Of a DNA stretch of 39,817 nucleotides, positions 17,403 to 26,922 are shown one piece after another; positions within the stretch are counted from its first letter, which is position 1, and each line of letters opens with the position of its first letter. A model generated the notes under the pieces. The model was not told the origin of the DNA. It saw only the letters and a program-made list of their open reading frames with translations, and did no database searches. A program made the position numbers and the translations under genes. Location of the stretch: NCBI GenBank assembly GCA_017404265.1, contig JAFRCS010000003.1:1-39817 (forward strand), in the 5' to 3' direction. Source of the stretch: Mogibacterium sp. Lineage in GTDB: Bacteria > Bacillota > Clostridia > Peptostreptococcales > Anaerovoracaceae.

Positions 17403-20400
17403 CTATATGCGTCCTGTACTTTCAGCCAGTTCTCTCAGCCATGCCGCACGCGCTTTCGCGTCCGGATATACCTCTTCTATCGAACCGCCTTCGACTTTCC
17501 AGTCCCAGTTGCCTTCAACGGTGCCCGGCACGTTCATCCGCGCCTCGTTCCCAAGCAGGAACACATCCTGAAGCTGCATCATGGCAAGAGCGGCCTTGCT
17601 CTCGTAGATCTTTGTGATCATGCTGAGCGCTTCGGTCTCACATTCCGTTCTGAGAAGTTCTTCGTCCGCAGGCTCTGTTTTCTCATGATTTCCGGATTCT
17701 TCGGAATCCGCAGCCTTTGTCTTCAGGAGCCAGCCAATGAGTGTCTCATTGTCATGGGTGCCCGTGTAGAATGCGCGGTTCTCAGCCTTCTGAGGCTCCT
17801 CTTCGCTCATTTTCAGCATATAATCCGACGAGAACTGCCATATATCCATGCCCGGAAGTCCCGTCAGCTTCAGAAGGTTCTTGACCCCCGCGTCAAGGAA
17901 TCCCAGATCTTCCATCAGCAGCTTGAGGCCAAAGCCCTCAGTTTTCAGCATGTCCCTCATAGCAGCGATGAACGCCAGTCCCGCGCTGTGCTGCCAGAAG
18001 CCATCCTTCGGCTTGCCGTCATCCGGTATGGCAAAGTATTCTGACAGACCTCTGAAATGGTCAAATCTGAGGATATCAAATCTCTCAGCGCACTGCCTTA
18101 TGCGGCCTAGCCACCATTTATAGCCATCGGCTTTCAGAGCTTCCCAGTCATACAGAGGATTGCCCCAGTCCTGACCGTCCTTGCTGAACATATCAGGAGG
18201 GACTCCGGCGTGCACTTTCTTTCTCCCGTCTTCATCTATCCTGAAAACGTCCTTGTTTGCCCATACATCCGCCGAATCAGGGGCCATGTACATAGGAAGG
18301 TCTCCCATCACGCGCACGCCCTTTGAGTTGGCGTATGCCTTAAGATCATTCCACTGGGCATCGAACCGGTATTGCTCTTCCGCAAGTTCCCTTGCTTTCT
18401 TTTTCTGATCCGGGCTGAGCGCTGCGAGGTAGTCCGCAGCCTTTGCTTTTTTGTATTCATCAGGCCACTCATTCCAGTGCTTGCCGTCATTCACGTTCTT
18501 CAGTAATTCAAAAGCTATATAGTCGTACAGCCAGTAGCTGTTCTTTTCAACGAATGCAGAGAATCCGTCATCTGACGGCAATTCGTCCCTGTCTATGAAC
18601 TCAGGCTCACCGGCAAAAGCGGCATAGCTGCTGTATGGCGAACTTCCGAGTCCTGCCGGATTCAGCGGAAGCACCTGCCATATGCCGAACCCCGCGGATG
18701 CTATGAAGTCGACAAAATCTCTCGCGCCTTTCCCCAGTTTTCTGCCCGGAAGCGAGCTTATATGGCATATGACCCCCGCGCTCCTTCCGAGATCTTCCGT
18801 CTGCGGCTTTTCGGCTCTGAGGCTTATGACCATGGAAGACAGCTCTTCCATCTTTATCTTTCCGATGCTGCCGTTTTCATCAAGAGGGATCTCCTCCCCC
18901 GTCATGAGTTCCAGCGCGTATCCGCACTTCAGTTCATCGATGCTGCTGAGATCCAGCTCAGCAGGGCTGTAGCTTCTGTTGGCAAGCACCAGAACAGTCT
19001 CTTCAGTACCCGAGACATCCTTTCCGCTTCTGGTGAACGCGAAAATGTCCTCGCTAAGACCGTAGTTTCCGGAAAGATACCTGTAGCCGCCATTCTTCAG
19101 GGCCGGGTGCTCATCGTATATGAGACCCAGCATCCTGTAGTGGTATCCGAGGTCCAGGTTTTCATGGCCCCATGGATAGCAGCTTCTGTTCGAAGGATCC
19201 TTTTCTCCCATCAGGCCTACTTCATCACCGTAGTAGACGCAAGGGACTCCCGGCAGGCAGTACTGAAGGGTCGAAAGAAGCCTGACCTTGCGGGTCGCAG
19301 ACTTGTAGTCCTGTTCGCCCGCCATCATGGTAATGATACGTTCTCTGTCATGGCTTCCTATAAGAGCAAGCGCTCCGTAGAGGTTCTCCGGCGGGTAGTT
19401 CTCGGCCAGGCTCATAAGATTGTCTGATGCCTTGCCCGCGCTTATGGTGTAGTTGACATAGTCGAGAAGTATGTCTCTCAGTGGATAGTGCATGGTGCCG
19501 TCGAGCTCATCGCCCATGAAGTACCTGCGCCTCTCGCCGTAGCTTATCTTATTGCTGGCGTCCTCCCAGACCTCGCCTATGAGAAGGGCTTCCGGGTCTG
19601 TAGCCTTGATCCTGGCGCGTGTCTCGGCGATGAACGAGTCAGGCAGTTCATCTGCCACATCCAGTCTCCATCCCGACGCTCCCATCTTAAGCCAGTGCGC
19701 GACAACACCGTCCTCGCCCAGTATGAACTTTCTGAAGCTCTCGTTTTCTTCGATCACTTCCGGCAGATCCTCGACGCCCCACCACGACCTGTAGCCGTAG
19801 CTTTCGTTCATGTCAAACTTATACCAGCCGCGGTATGGCGAATCCTCATTGTTATATGCGCCTTTGCCGTCAGCGCCCGGATAATTGCCGTATCTGTCGA
19901 AGTAGATGCTGTCCGATCCCGTGTGGCTGAACACTCCGTCAAGTATGATGCGGATACCCCTTTTGCGAGCGGCCTTTGCGAGGTTCACGAAGTCCTCATC
20001 AGTACCCAGCGCCGGGTCGATGTGCATATAGTCCGCGGTATCGTAGCGGTGATTTGACGTCGCCTCGAATACAGGGTTGAGATATATGCCGGTAACACCA
20101 AGCGATCTGAGGTAATCGAGCTTTTCCTCGATTCCCTTCAGGCTTCCGCCGTATACAGGCCACTCCGCGATGCTGTTACCCTCCCCGCGCACATAGTAGG
20201 CAGGCTTTGTCCATTCCTCCTCGATGACACGCTTTGTGTCCGTTCGTCTGTCGTTGACCCTTTTGATGGCTTCTTCGCATCTCTCTCGCCAGTCCTTATC
20301 ACGGGCAAACCTGTCCGGGAATATCTGATAGATTATTCCGTCCTTGTACCACTCCGGCACTTCAGCCTTCTTGAACACAGTTATCTGGTAGCGGTGAGGA

Positions 20401-20738
20401 TCATCTCCGCAGGCGGCTCCTTCGCCGCCCAGATCATCCGGATTATTGCCGTAATAAAAGACATGCCTGTCACCCTCGTTTTCGGTCTCTATCTCAAAAG
20501 CGTACCAGAGCAGGCATCCCTCATCCGGCACGGCGACCTCGACAGAGAACATGCCTTCGCCATTGTCTCTCATTTCAATGAACTGCGGATTGGCATCTTC
20601 ACCGCGCCAAAGCATCAGCTGAACGCTTTCCGGCAGTTCATCCTCTATATAAAGTGAAAGAGAGACTTTCGTCCCTGCTTCCACTGCCCCGAAGGGCTCT
20701 CTGTATTGTTTCAGTCTTGAATCGTGAATTATTTTCAT
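17403..20738 (-). CDS. Alpha-amylase family (GH13) fused to 4-alpha-glucanotransferase (GH77)
   Basis: This 1111-residue fusion probably trims and rearranges linear maltodextrins from glycogen. An N-terminal beta-sandwich of about 110 residues resembles the starch-binding domain of neopullulanase-like enzymes. The GH13 barrel follows, with DGVFSH, GWRLD (nucleophile D360), IGEVWED (acid/base E389) and GSHD (D464). From about residue 652 comes a full amylomaltase (MalQ) domain: GVICHISSLPG, PLNP...SPYSSYAAFAG, ILRFDHFRG (nucleophile D893), MEDLG (E943) and THDN (D996). The start at 20738 is five bases after the glgA stop and has no clear ribosome site, so translation is probably coupled. The GH77 half is malQ-like. 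Confidence 0.9.
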   Translation of the reverse strand: MKIIHDSRLKQYREPFGAVEAGTKVSLSLYIEDELPESVQLMLWRGEDANPQFIEMRDNGEGMFSVEVAVPDEGCLLWYAFEIETENEGDRHVFYYGNNPDDLGGEGAACGDDPHRYQITVFKKAEVPEWYKDGIIYQIFPDRFARDKDWRERCEEAIKRVNDRRTDTKRVIEEEWTKPAYYVRGEGNSIAEWPVYGGSLKGIEEKLDYLRSLGVTGIYLNPVFEATSNHRYDTADYMHIDPALGTDEDFVNLAKAARKRGIRIILDGVFSHTGSDSIYFDRYGNYPGADGKGAYNNEDSPYRGWYKFDMNESYGYRSWWGVEDLPEVIEENESFRKFILGEDGVVAHWLKMGASGWRLDVADELPDSFIAETRARIKATDPEALLIGEVWEDASNKISYGERRRYFMGDELDGTMHYPLRDILLDYVNYTISAGKASDNLMSLAENYPPENLYGALALIGSHDRERIITMMAGEQDYKSATRKVRLLSTLQYCLPGVPCVYYGDEVGLMGEKDPSNRSCYPWGHENLDLGYHYRMLGLIYDEHPALKNGGYRYLSGNYGLSEDIFAFTRSGKDVSGTEETVLVLANRSYSPAELDLSSIDELKCGYALELMTGEEIPLDENGSIGKIKMEELSSMVISLRAEKPQTEDLGRSAGVICHISSLPGRKLGKGARDFVDFIASAGFGIWQVLPLNPAGLGSSPYSSYAAFAGEPEFIDRDELPSDDGFSAFVEKNSYWLYDYIAFELLKNVNDGKHWNEWPDEYKKAKAADYLAALSPDQKKKARELAEEQYRFDAQWNDLKAYANSKGVRVMGDLPMYMAPDSADVWANKDVFRIDEDGRKKVHAGVPPDMFSKDGQDWGNPLYDWEALKADGYKWWLGRIRQCAERFDILRFDHFRGLSEYFAIPDDGKPKDGFWQHSAGLAFIAAMRDMLKTEGFGLKLLMEDLGFLDAGVKNLLKLTGLPGMDIWQFSSDYMLKMSEEEPQKAENRAFYTGTHDNETLIGWLLKTKAADSEESGNHEKTEPADEELLRTECETEALSMITKIYESKAALAMMQLQDVFLLGNEARMNVPGTVEGNWDWKVEGGSIEEVYPDAKARAAWLRELAESTGRI

Positions 20739-20743
20739 ATTTT

Positions 20744-22186
20744 TTACAGCAGACTTTTGTAAAGCTCGCGGTATTTCGCGGCCGATTCCTCCCATCCGTA
20801 ATGCATTCCTATAGCATTGTTCTGCAGCTCTTTCCAGGTATCCTTCTGCTCATACCAGAGACCCAGCGCCAGATCGACCGCGCTGAGGAGTCCGTTTGCG
20901 TCAAAGTCCTTGAACGAGAATCCGTTGGCTAGATTGCCGGCATCCCAGTATCCCGATACGGTATCTTTGAGGCCGCCCGTCTCTCTGACGAGAGGCAGCG
21001 TGCCGTAGCGCATCGCTATCATCTGAGCAAGTCCGCAAGGCTCGAATCCGGACGGCATCAGGAATACATCAGCGCCCGCGTAGAACCTTCTGGACAGTTT
21101 CTCATCAAAGGTTATCCTGGCGGCAAACCTGCTCTGGTTGTGATACGCAAAGTCCGCTATCGCGTGCTCGTATAGGTATTCGCCTGTACCAAGTACCGCA
21201 AGCTGCATCTTACGCTCCCTGAATTCAGGCAGCAGGTCTGCGATGAGGTTAGCGCCTTTCTGAGTAGTCAGACGGCTGACCATCGCGAACAGCGGGATAT
21301 CCGGATCCTCTTCCAGGCCAAGCTCTCTCTGAAGGGCCAGTTTGTTCTTCACCTTCTTTTCAAGGCTTCCCGGGCCGTAATTGACCGCTAAAGCCTTGTC
21401 TGTCTTAGGGTCGAAACTCTTGCGGTCTATGCCGTTTATGAGTCCGCTCAGCTTGTAGCTTCTGGACTGGAACAATCCCTCCAGCCCTTCACCGTATTCC
21501 ACTGTACAAATCTCTCTCGCATAAGTCGGGCTGACAGTCGTAACAGCATCGGCATAGATGACCGCGCCCTGAAGGAAGTTGACCGCGTCATCGTGGATCA
21601 TCTGTCCTTCAGCAGGTGTGTCGTGAAGTCCGCATATATCGCCGGCTACGAATCTGCTGTACTGCCCCTGGAATTTCAGGTTGTGGATCGTGAAGACCGT
21701 CTTGATCGGATCATACAGCGGATCGCCGTTATACGTCTCTCTGAGGAATACAGGTACTAACGCGGTATGCCAGTCGTTGACGTGGATGATGTCAGGTTTG
21801 AAATTCTTCGCGATATACCTCACGGTCTCGAGAACCGCCTTCGAGAAGAAGGCGACTCTCTCCGCGTCGTCGTATTCACCGTATACCTGATCGCGCTTGA
21901 AGTAGTACTCGTTGTCAAGGAAGTAATACTTGACACCTCCCCTCATAAGAGTGAAGAGGCCGCAGTACTGGCTCCTCCATCCGAGCTGGACATCATAGTT
22001 TGTCTCATACTTCATCTTGTTTCTGTACTCCTCAGGTATGGAGCTTAGAAGCGGAAGTATGACCCTGCAGTCAAACTCGTCTGATTTGAGATGCGAAGGA
22101 AGAGCCCCTGCGACGTCTCCGAGGCCGCCTGTCTTTATGAAAGGCGAGGCCTCGAAAGCCGCGAAGAGAATGTTTTTCTTAGCCAT
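20744..22186 (-). CDS. glgA: Glycogen synthase (ADP-glucose type)
   Basis: This enzyme moves glucose from ADP-glucose to the growing alpha-1,4-glucan chain. It is 480 residues, the usual GT5 length. The N-terminal ADP-glucose site KTGGLGDVAGALP is at about residues 18-30, and the C-terminal GFEPCGLAQMIAM segment carries the conserved catalytic Glu region. CGGAG precedes the start. It follows glgD by 19 bases and is next to the amylase/amylomaltase fusion. It is cytoplasmic. Confidence 0.96.
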   Translation of the reverse strand: MAKKNILFAAFEASPFIKTGGLGDVAGALPSHLKSDEFDCRVILPLLSSIPEEYRNKMKYETNYDVQLGWRSQYCGLFTLMRGGVKYYFLDNEYYFKRDQVYGEYDDAERVAFFSKAVLETVRYIAKNFKPDIIHVNDWHTALVPVFLRETYNGDPLYDPIKTVFTIHNLKFQGQYSRFVAGDICGLHDTPAEGQMIHDDAVNFLQGAVIYADAVTTVSPTYAREICTVEYGEGLEGLFQSRSYKLSGLINGIDRKSFDPKTDKALAVNYGPGSLEKKVKNKLALQRELGLEEDPDIPLFAMVSRLTTQKGANLIADLLPEFRERKMQLAVLGTGEYLYEHAIADFAYHNQSRFAARITFDEKLSRRFYAGADVFLMPSGFEPCGLAQMIAMRYGTLPLVRETGGLKDTVSGYWDAGNLANGFSFKDFDANGLLSAVDLALGLWYEQKDTWKELQNNAIGMHYGWEESAAKYRELYKSLL

Positions 22187-22205
22187 TGTCTTCTCCGTGT
22201 TTCAC

Positions 22206-23309
22206 TTAGATAGACTGATTCTTGCCGATGATGACCGGCTCTCTTTCTCCACCGTAGATCTTTACGCCCGGATTGATAGTGACGTACTTGTCCGCGATCA
22301 CGTTGTCAAGGACAGCGCCCTCGCCTATCGTGCCGTGCATCATTATCACGGAATTCCTGACCACGGCGCCTTTGGCTATGTGGCAGCTTCTGAAGATAAC
22401 GCTGTTCTCTACTCTGCCCTCGATGCGGCAGCCGGCAGAGATAACTGAGTTCCTTACGTCAGCATCCGGATAGTGGAATACCGGAGCTTCGTCCTGAGCC
22501 TTGGTGTAGATCAGTCTCTCAGGATTACAGAATACTTCGTTTCTGATGTCATAGTCCGTCATGGCCTGGTTGACTTTGAGGAACTCCCACGGATTCTTGA
22601 TCTTTCCGAGGTAGCCCCTGAACTCGAAGGTTCCGATATCGATGGTCGAAATATTATCCTTGATGATCTCGATCATGTCCATGTACTCGAGCGATCTGTA
22701 CCAGTTCATGAAGTCGATCATGTATTTTCTGTTGATGATGAACGTGTCCGCAAAGTAGTTGGACCATCCGAAGCTCTCAGTATTGATCCCGTTGACTTTG
22801 CCGTTCTCATCGATATCAAGGAAGTATCCGTGGAACTCCTCGCCCCTCGGCACCTTCTTGTAAACCATTGTTATAGGCTTGCCTGATTCAGCGTGAGCCT
22901 TGATGATCGGCTCATAGTCCATGTTGCAGACATCGCTGCTTCCCGACATGATTACAAAGTCTGCGTCATCTTTGATGAAAAAATTGCTGCACATCAGAAG
23001 GTCTCTCATGAGGAACCTGCTGCCTGACTTCTGCATGCCGTATATCGAGCCCGGCATGACGAAGAGTCCGCCCTTCTTGCGGGCGAGCGACCAAGGGTTG
23101 CCGACTCCAATGTGGTCTACAAGGGATCCTGAGTTTGTCGGAGCGATGACGCCCACAGTGGTAATGCCCGCGTTTGCCATGTTGGAAAGCTCGAAGTCAA
23201 TGAGTCTGTATCTGCCTCCGTAAGGAAGAGAGGCCAGTGATCTGTCCTTCAGCAGTGCGCCGAATTCACTGCTTCCGTAGTTTGCGGAAATAAGTCCTAT
23301 AGTTTTCAT
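22206..23309 (-). CDS. glgD: Glucose-1-phosphate adenylyltransferase, regulatory subunit GlgD
   Basis: GlgD pairs with GlgC in many Bacillota and tunes the enzyme that makes ADP-glucose. It is 367 residues, with a nucleotidyltransferase fold N-terminally (LIDFELSNMANAGI) and a left-handed beta-helix C-terminally (repeats such as VRNSVISAGC and VENSVIFRSCHI). The N-terminal GGxGxRL loop of active enzymes is replaced by SANYGSSEFGALL, the usual sign of a GlgD-type regulatory subunit. AAAGGAGGAG precedes the start and the gene follows glgC by 17 bases. Confidence 0.93.
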   Translation of the reverse strand: MKTIGLISANYGSSEFGALLKDRSLASLPYGGRYRLIDFELSNMANAGITTVGVIAPTNSGSLVDHIGVGNPWSLARKKGGLFVMPGSIYGMQKSGSRFLMRDLLMCSNFFIKDDADFVIMSGSSDVCNMDYEPIIKAHAESGKPITMVYKKVPRGEEFHGYFLDIDENGKVNGINTESFGWSNYFADTFIINRKYMIDFMNWYRSLEYMDMIEIIKDNISTIDIGTFEFRGYLGKIKNPWEFLKVNQAMTDYDIRNEVFCNPERLIYTKAQDEAPVFHYPDADVRNSVISAGCRIEGRVENSVIFRSCHIAKGAVVRNSVIMMHGTIGEGAVLDNVIADKYVTINPGVKIYGGEREPVIIGKNQSI

Positions 23310-23326
23310 ATCCGTCTCCTCCTTTC

Positions 23327-24457
23327 CTATATTGACAGCTTAGTCTCGCCGAAGACCTGGATATCTCCTTCGGCATCGCCGATAACGGTATTGTCCTCGA
23401 CTACAGCTCCTTCATTTATGATCGCCCTTGTGATACGGCAGTTGCGCCCTACCCAGGCGTTAGGCAGGATTATGGAATCCTCTATGACCGTGCCGTCCAG
23501 CACGACCGAGCCCGAACCGAGAATGGAATGCTTTATGCTTCCGTATACCGTGCATCCGTTGCATACGAGGGAGTTTCGGATATTGGCCTCGCGTCCCAAA
23601 TACTGCGGAGGGAATACATTGGAGTTTGAGAATACCTTCATGTCTCCGGTGAACACGTCTATGTTCTCGACGTCATCCATCAGGTCCATCTGGCTGTCGT
23701 AGTAACTCTGAACGGTCCCGACGTCTCTCCAGTATCCCGCGAACCTGTAGACGGTCAGCTTTCTGCCCTCCGCGAGGAGCTTAGGTATGATGTCGTTTCC
23801 GAAGTCGTGCGAGGAATCCTTGTTTTCATGATCCTCAAGCAGCGCCTTGCGCAGAGTATCCCATTTGAAGATGTAGATGCCCATCGAAGCGAGGTTGCTG
23901 TCCGGTTCCTTCGGTTTCTCTGAGAACTTGACGATGTTGCCTTCGTTGTCGGCCGTCATGATGCCGAAGCGGCTGGCTTCTTCCCACGGAACCTCGATGA
24001 CGGATACCGTAAGGTCGGAATTATTAGCTACATGCTCTTCAAGCATCAGGTTGTAGTTCATCTTATAGATATGGTCGCCTGAAAGGATGAGAACGTTTTC
24101 AGGGCTGTACATGTCTATGAAGTCGATATTGTGATAGATCGCGTCAGCTGTGCCCTCATACCACTCTCCGCCGCTTTTACCGGCATATGGCGGAAGTATG
24201 TGTACTCCGCCGTCCGGAACGTCCATGTCCCATGACTCGCCCGTGCCGACATAGCGGTTGAGAACCAGCGGCTTGTACTGTACCAGGATTCCAACGGTAT
24301 CTATACCTGAATTGACACAGTTGGAAAGACCGAAGTCTATTATGCGGTACTTGCCCCCGAACGACACGGCAGGTTTTGCTATGTTGTTCGTCAGGCTGTA
24401 GAGTCTGCTTCCCTGACCTCCGGCCAGGAGCATCGCCAGCATTTTTTTCTTTTTCAT
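23327..24457 (-). CDS. glgC: Glucose-1-phosphate adenylyltransferase, catalytic subunit GlgC
   Basis: This enzyme makes ADP-glucose from glucose 1-phosphate and ATP, the committed step of glycogen synthesis. It is 376 residues. The catalytic loop [13 protein letters not shown] and the following [15 protein letters not shown] are intact, as is the metal site region [10 protein letters not shown] beta-helix domain follows, ending in [17 protein letters not shown] lies ten bases before the ATG. It lies between glgP and glgD in the operon. Confidence 0.96.
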   Translation of the reverse strand: MKKKKMLAMLLAGGQGSRLYSLTNNIAKPAVSFGGKYRIIDFGLSNCVNSGIDTVGILVQYKPLVLNRYVGTGESWDMDVPDGGVHILPPYAGKSGGEWYEGTADAIYHNIDFIDMYSPENVLILSGDHIYKMNYNLMLEEHVANNSDLTVSVIEVPWEEASRFGIMTADNEGNIVKFSEKPKEPDSNLASMGIYIFKWDTLRKALLEDHENKDSSHDFGNDIIPKLLAEGRKLTVYRFAGYWRDVGTVQSYYDSQMDLMDDVENIDVFTGDMKVFSNSNVFPPQYLGREANIRNSLVCNGCTVYGSIKHSILGSGSVVLDGTVIEDSIILPNAWVGRNCRITRAIINEGAVVEDNTVIGDAEGDIQVFGETKLSI

Positions 24458-24485
24458 CCTTTATCAGCCTCCTGTTTTAAATGTG

Positions 24486-26915
24486 TTATATATTCCAGAT
24501 ATCTTTTGCGTATTCTGCGATCGTACGGTCGCTTGAGAAGAACGAGGAGTTAGCGATATTGGCAAGCGACATGCGCGCCCAGCGCTCCTTGTCCGCGTAT
24601 ATTTTATCCATCTCCTCCCAGGCCTTAACGTAAGAGTCAAAGTCTCCGAGGACGAAGTACTCATCGTTGCTTCTCAGCAGCGCGTCGTAAATGCCCCAGA
24701 AATCATAGTCGCTGCGCAGGAAAGTGCCGTCGACCAGCTGGCTGGTCATACGCCTGAGTCTAGGATCCGCATCGACACAGCCCTGTGCGGAATAACCGCC
24801 GTGCCTGTAGAAGTTGTCTGTCTCTTCCGATGAGTAGCCGAAGATGCAAATGTTGTCCATGCCCGCAAGCTGGCTGATCTCAACGTTGGCTCCGTCCATC
24901 GTTCCGAGAGTCACAGCTCCGTTCATCATGAACTTCATGTTGCCCGTTCCGCTGGCTTCCTTGCCCGCGGTAGAGATCTGCTCGCTTATGTCAGCCGCCG
25001 GGTAGATGAGCTGCGCGTTGGATACGCGGAAGTTTTCAATGAACACCACCTTGATGCGCTTGCTTACCACAGGATCGGAATTGATCATGTCTGCCAGGCT
25101 GTTGATGAACTTGATGACTTCCTTGGCGAAAGCATAGCCCTGCGCGGCCTTTCCGGCGAATATGAACGTGTAGTTCTGGATAGGCAGATCCGGATTCTCC
25201 TTGAGTCTGTTGTAAAGGTCAAGGATCTTGAAGCCGTTGAGCAGCTGACGCTTGTAAGCGTGGATACGTTTTACCTGCACATCGAATACGGAGTCAGGAT
25301 CCACCTCGATCTCCATCTTCTCTTTGATGTACGCGGCAAGTCTCAGCTTGTTCTCTCTCTTGACAGCCATAAGGTCTTCAAGGAAAGCGCTGTCCATCGC
25401 GTATTCTTCCAGTTGCTTGATCTGATCGAAATCGACCTGCCAGTCGGTACCGATAGTCCTGTCTATAAGTGAGGCAAGTCCCGGATTCGACTGCATCATG
25501 AACCTTCTATGACTGATGCCGTTTGTCTTGTTGTTGAACTTGTGCGGCTGAAGCCCGTAGAACTTCTTGAACACCGTCTTGGTAAGGATGTCGCTGTGAA
25601 GAGCCGATACTCCGTTTACGGAGTGGCTTCCGACAACGGACAGATTAGCCATTTTTACCTCGTTGTCCCAAAGAGGCGATGTTCCGCGGCTCACTGAGTG
25701 CCAGTCATCTACTTCTGTAGGGAGACTTGCCTGCCAGCGCCTGTTGATCTCGTCAATTATCATGTATATGCGCGGCAGAAGCTGCTGGAAATAAGGGATG
25801 CCCCATTTTTCAAGAGCTTCAGGCAGTACGGTGTGGTTGGTGAACGACATTGTCCTTCTTGTGATATCCCATGCTTCTACCCATTCGAGACCTTCTTCAT
25901 CGATAAGCACTCTCATGAGTTCAGGGATGCACATGGTAGGATGCGTATCGTTGATGTGGATCTGTATCCTGTCAGGCAGCCTGTCCCATTCATCTGTTCC
26001 GTAACGCGACTTGTACTCGTTGATTATCATTCCGATACCTGCCGCTACCAGGAAGTACTCCTGTCTCAGACGGAGCTGTTTGCCTATTCCGTTTGTGTCA
26101 TCCGGATAGAGTATGCTTGTGATAGCCTCTATCTCGCTGCGTTCCTTCATCGCCTTGCTGTAGTCGCCGGCGTTGAAAGCTTCCATGTCGATGGTATCGT
26201 GTACAGGCTGCGCGTCCCAGAGGTGGAGCGTGTTGATCGTCTGTCCGCCGAATCCGATGATAGGCACATCATAAGGCACCGCTCTGATGGTGGTGTAGTC
26301 GACGTGCTTGTATTCCATCACTCCATCCTTGAGCGATCTCTCGACCTTGCCGCCGAATCTTACCATTACCGAGTCGTAAGGCTTTGCATGCTCCCATACA
26401 TAACCTTCATCAAGCCATGCGTCAGGGATCTCTATCTGGTAGCCGCTCTCTATCCTCTGTTTGAAGAGTCCGAACTTGTACCTAAGGCCCATGCCGTCGC
26501 CCTTGATGCCGAGCGCAGCCATCGAGTCGAGGAAACAGGCCGCCAGTCTTCCGAGGCCGCCGTTTCCGAGGCCCGGATCAGGCTCCGTATCCAGCACCTT
26601 CTGAAGGTCCTTTCCATAATCAGCAAAAGCTTCTTTTGCCTCATTGAGGATGCCGAGATTGAGGAGATAGTTCTCCATCAGCTTTCCGATAAGGAATTCC
26701 ATCGAGAAGTAATAAACTCTCTTGTCCTCTTTCTTCTTTTTCTGAGCTGACAGTATCTCTACCGCGTTGGCTCTCTCATTAGCCTCGCGTTCCACGAGTC
26801 TTGCCAGCACGGCGAACTTGTCTCTGTCATCTGTCAGATATTCAGGATCTCTTCTGAACATCGAGTTTGCCAAACGTTTGTATTCTGCCTTGAAATCGTC
26901 TTTGTTTCTAATCAT
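24486..26915 (-). CDS. glgP: Glycogen phosphorylase
   Basis: This enzyme releases glucose 1-phosphate from the ends of glycogen chains. It is 809 residues, a standard GT35 length. The pyridoxal phosphate lysine lies in EASGTGNMKFMMNG, and other family blocks are visible (GNGGLGRLAACFLDSMA; NDTHPTMCIPELMR; VKRIHAYKRQLLN). The start follows the glgB stop by seven bases and has a weak ribosome site, so coupling with glgB is likely. With glgB, glgC, glgD and glgA it forms one transcription unit. Confidence 0.96.
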   Translation of the reverse strand: MIRNKDDFKAEYKRLANSMFRRDPEYLTDDRDKFAVLARLVEREANERANAVEILSAQKKKKEDKRVYYFSMEFLIGKLMENYLLNLGILNEAKEAFADYGKDLQKVLDTEPDPGLGNGGLGRLAACFLDSMAALGIKGDGMGLRYKFGLFKQRIESGYQIEIPDAWLDEGYVWEHAKPYDSVMVRFGGKVERSLKDGVMEYKHVDYTTIRAVPYDVPIIGFGGQTINTLHLWDAQPVHDTIDMEAFNAGDYSKAMKERSEIEAITSILYPDDTNGIGKQLRLRQEYFLVAAGIGMIINEYKSRYGTDEWDRLPDRIQIHINDTHPTMCIPELMRVLIDEEGLEWVEAWDITRRTMSFTNHTVLPEALEKWGIPYFQQLLPRIYMIIDEINRRWQASLPTEVDDWHSVSRGTSPLWDNEVKMANLSVVGSHSVNGVSALHSDILTKTVFKKFYGLQPHKFNNKTNGISHRRFMMQSNPGLASLIDRTIGTDWQVDFDQIKQLEEYAMDSAFLEDLMAVKRENKLRLAAYIKEKMEIEVDPDSVFDVQVKRIHAYKRQLLNGFKILDLYNRLKENPDLPIQNYTFIFAGKAAQGYAFAKEVIKFINSLADMINSDPVVSKRIKVVFIENFRVSNAQLIYPAADISEQISTAGKEASGTGNMKFMMNGAVTLGTMDGANVEISQLAGMDNICIFGYSSEETDNFYRHGGYSAQGCVDADPRLRRMTSQLVDGTFLRSDYDFWGIYDALLRSNDEYFVLGDFDSYVKAWEEMDKIYADKERWARMSLANIANSSFFSSDRTIAEYAKDIWNI

Positions 26916-26922
26916 CTAGTCG

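Noticed and set aside
16977..18044. A 355-codon plus-strand open frame opposite the HAD-SGNH and GH13-GH77 genes
   Set aside because: It spans the junction of two clear minus-strand genes and has no recognisable family.
25698..26750. A 350-codon plus-strand open frame opposite glgP
   Set aside because: It lies wholly inside a well-recognised glycogen phosphorylase gene and its product has no recognisable features; it is a codon-bias shadow.
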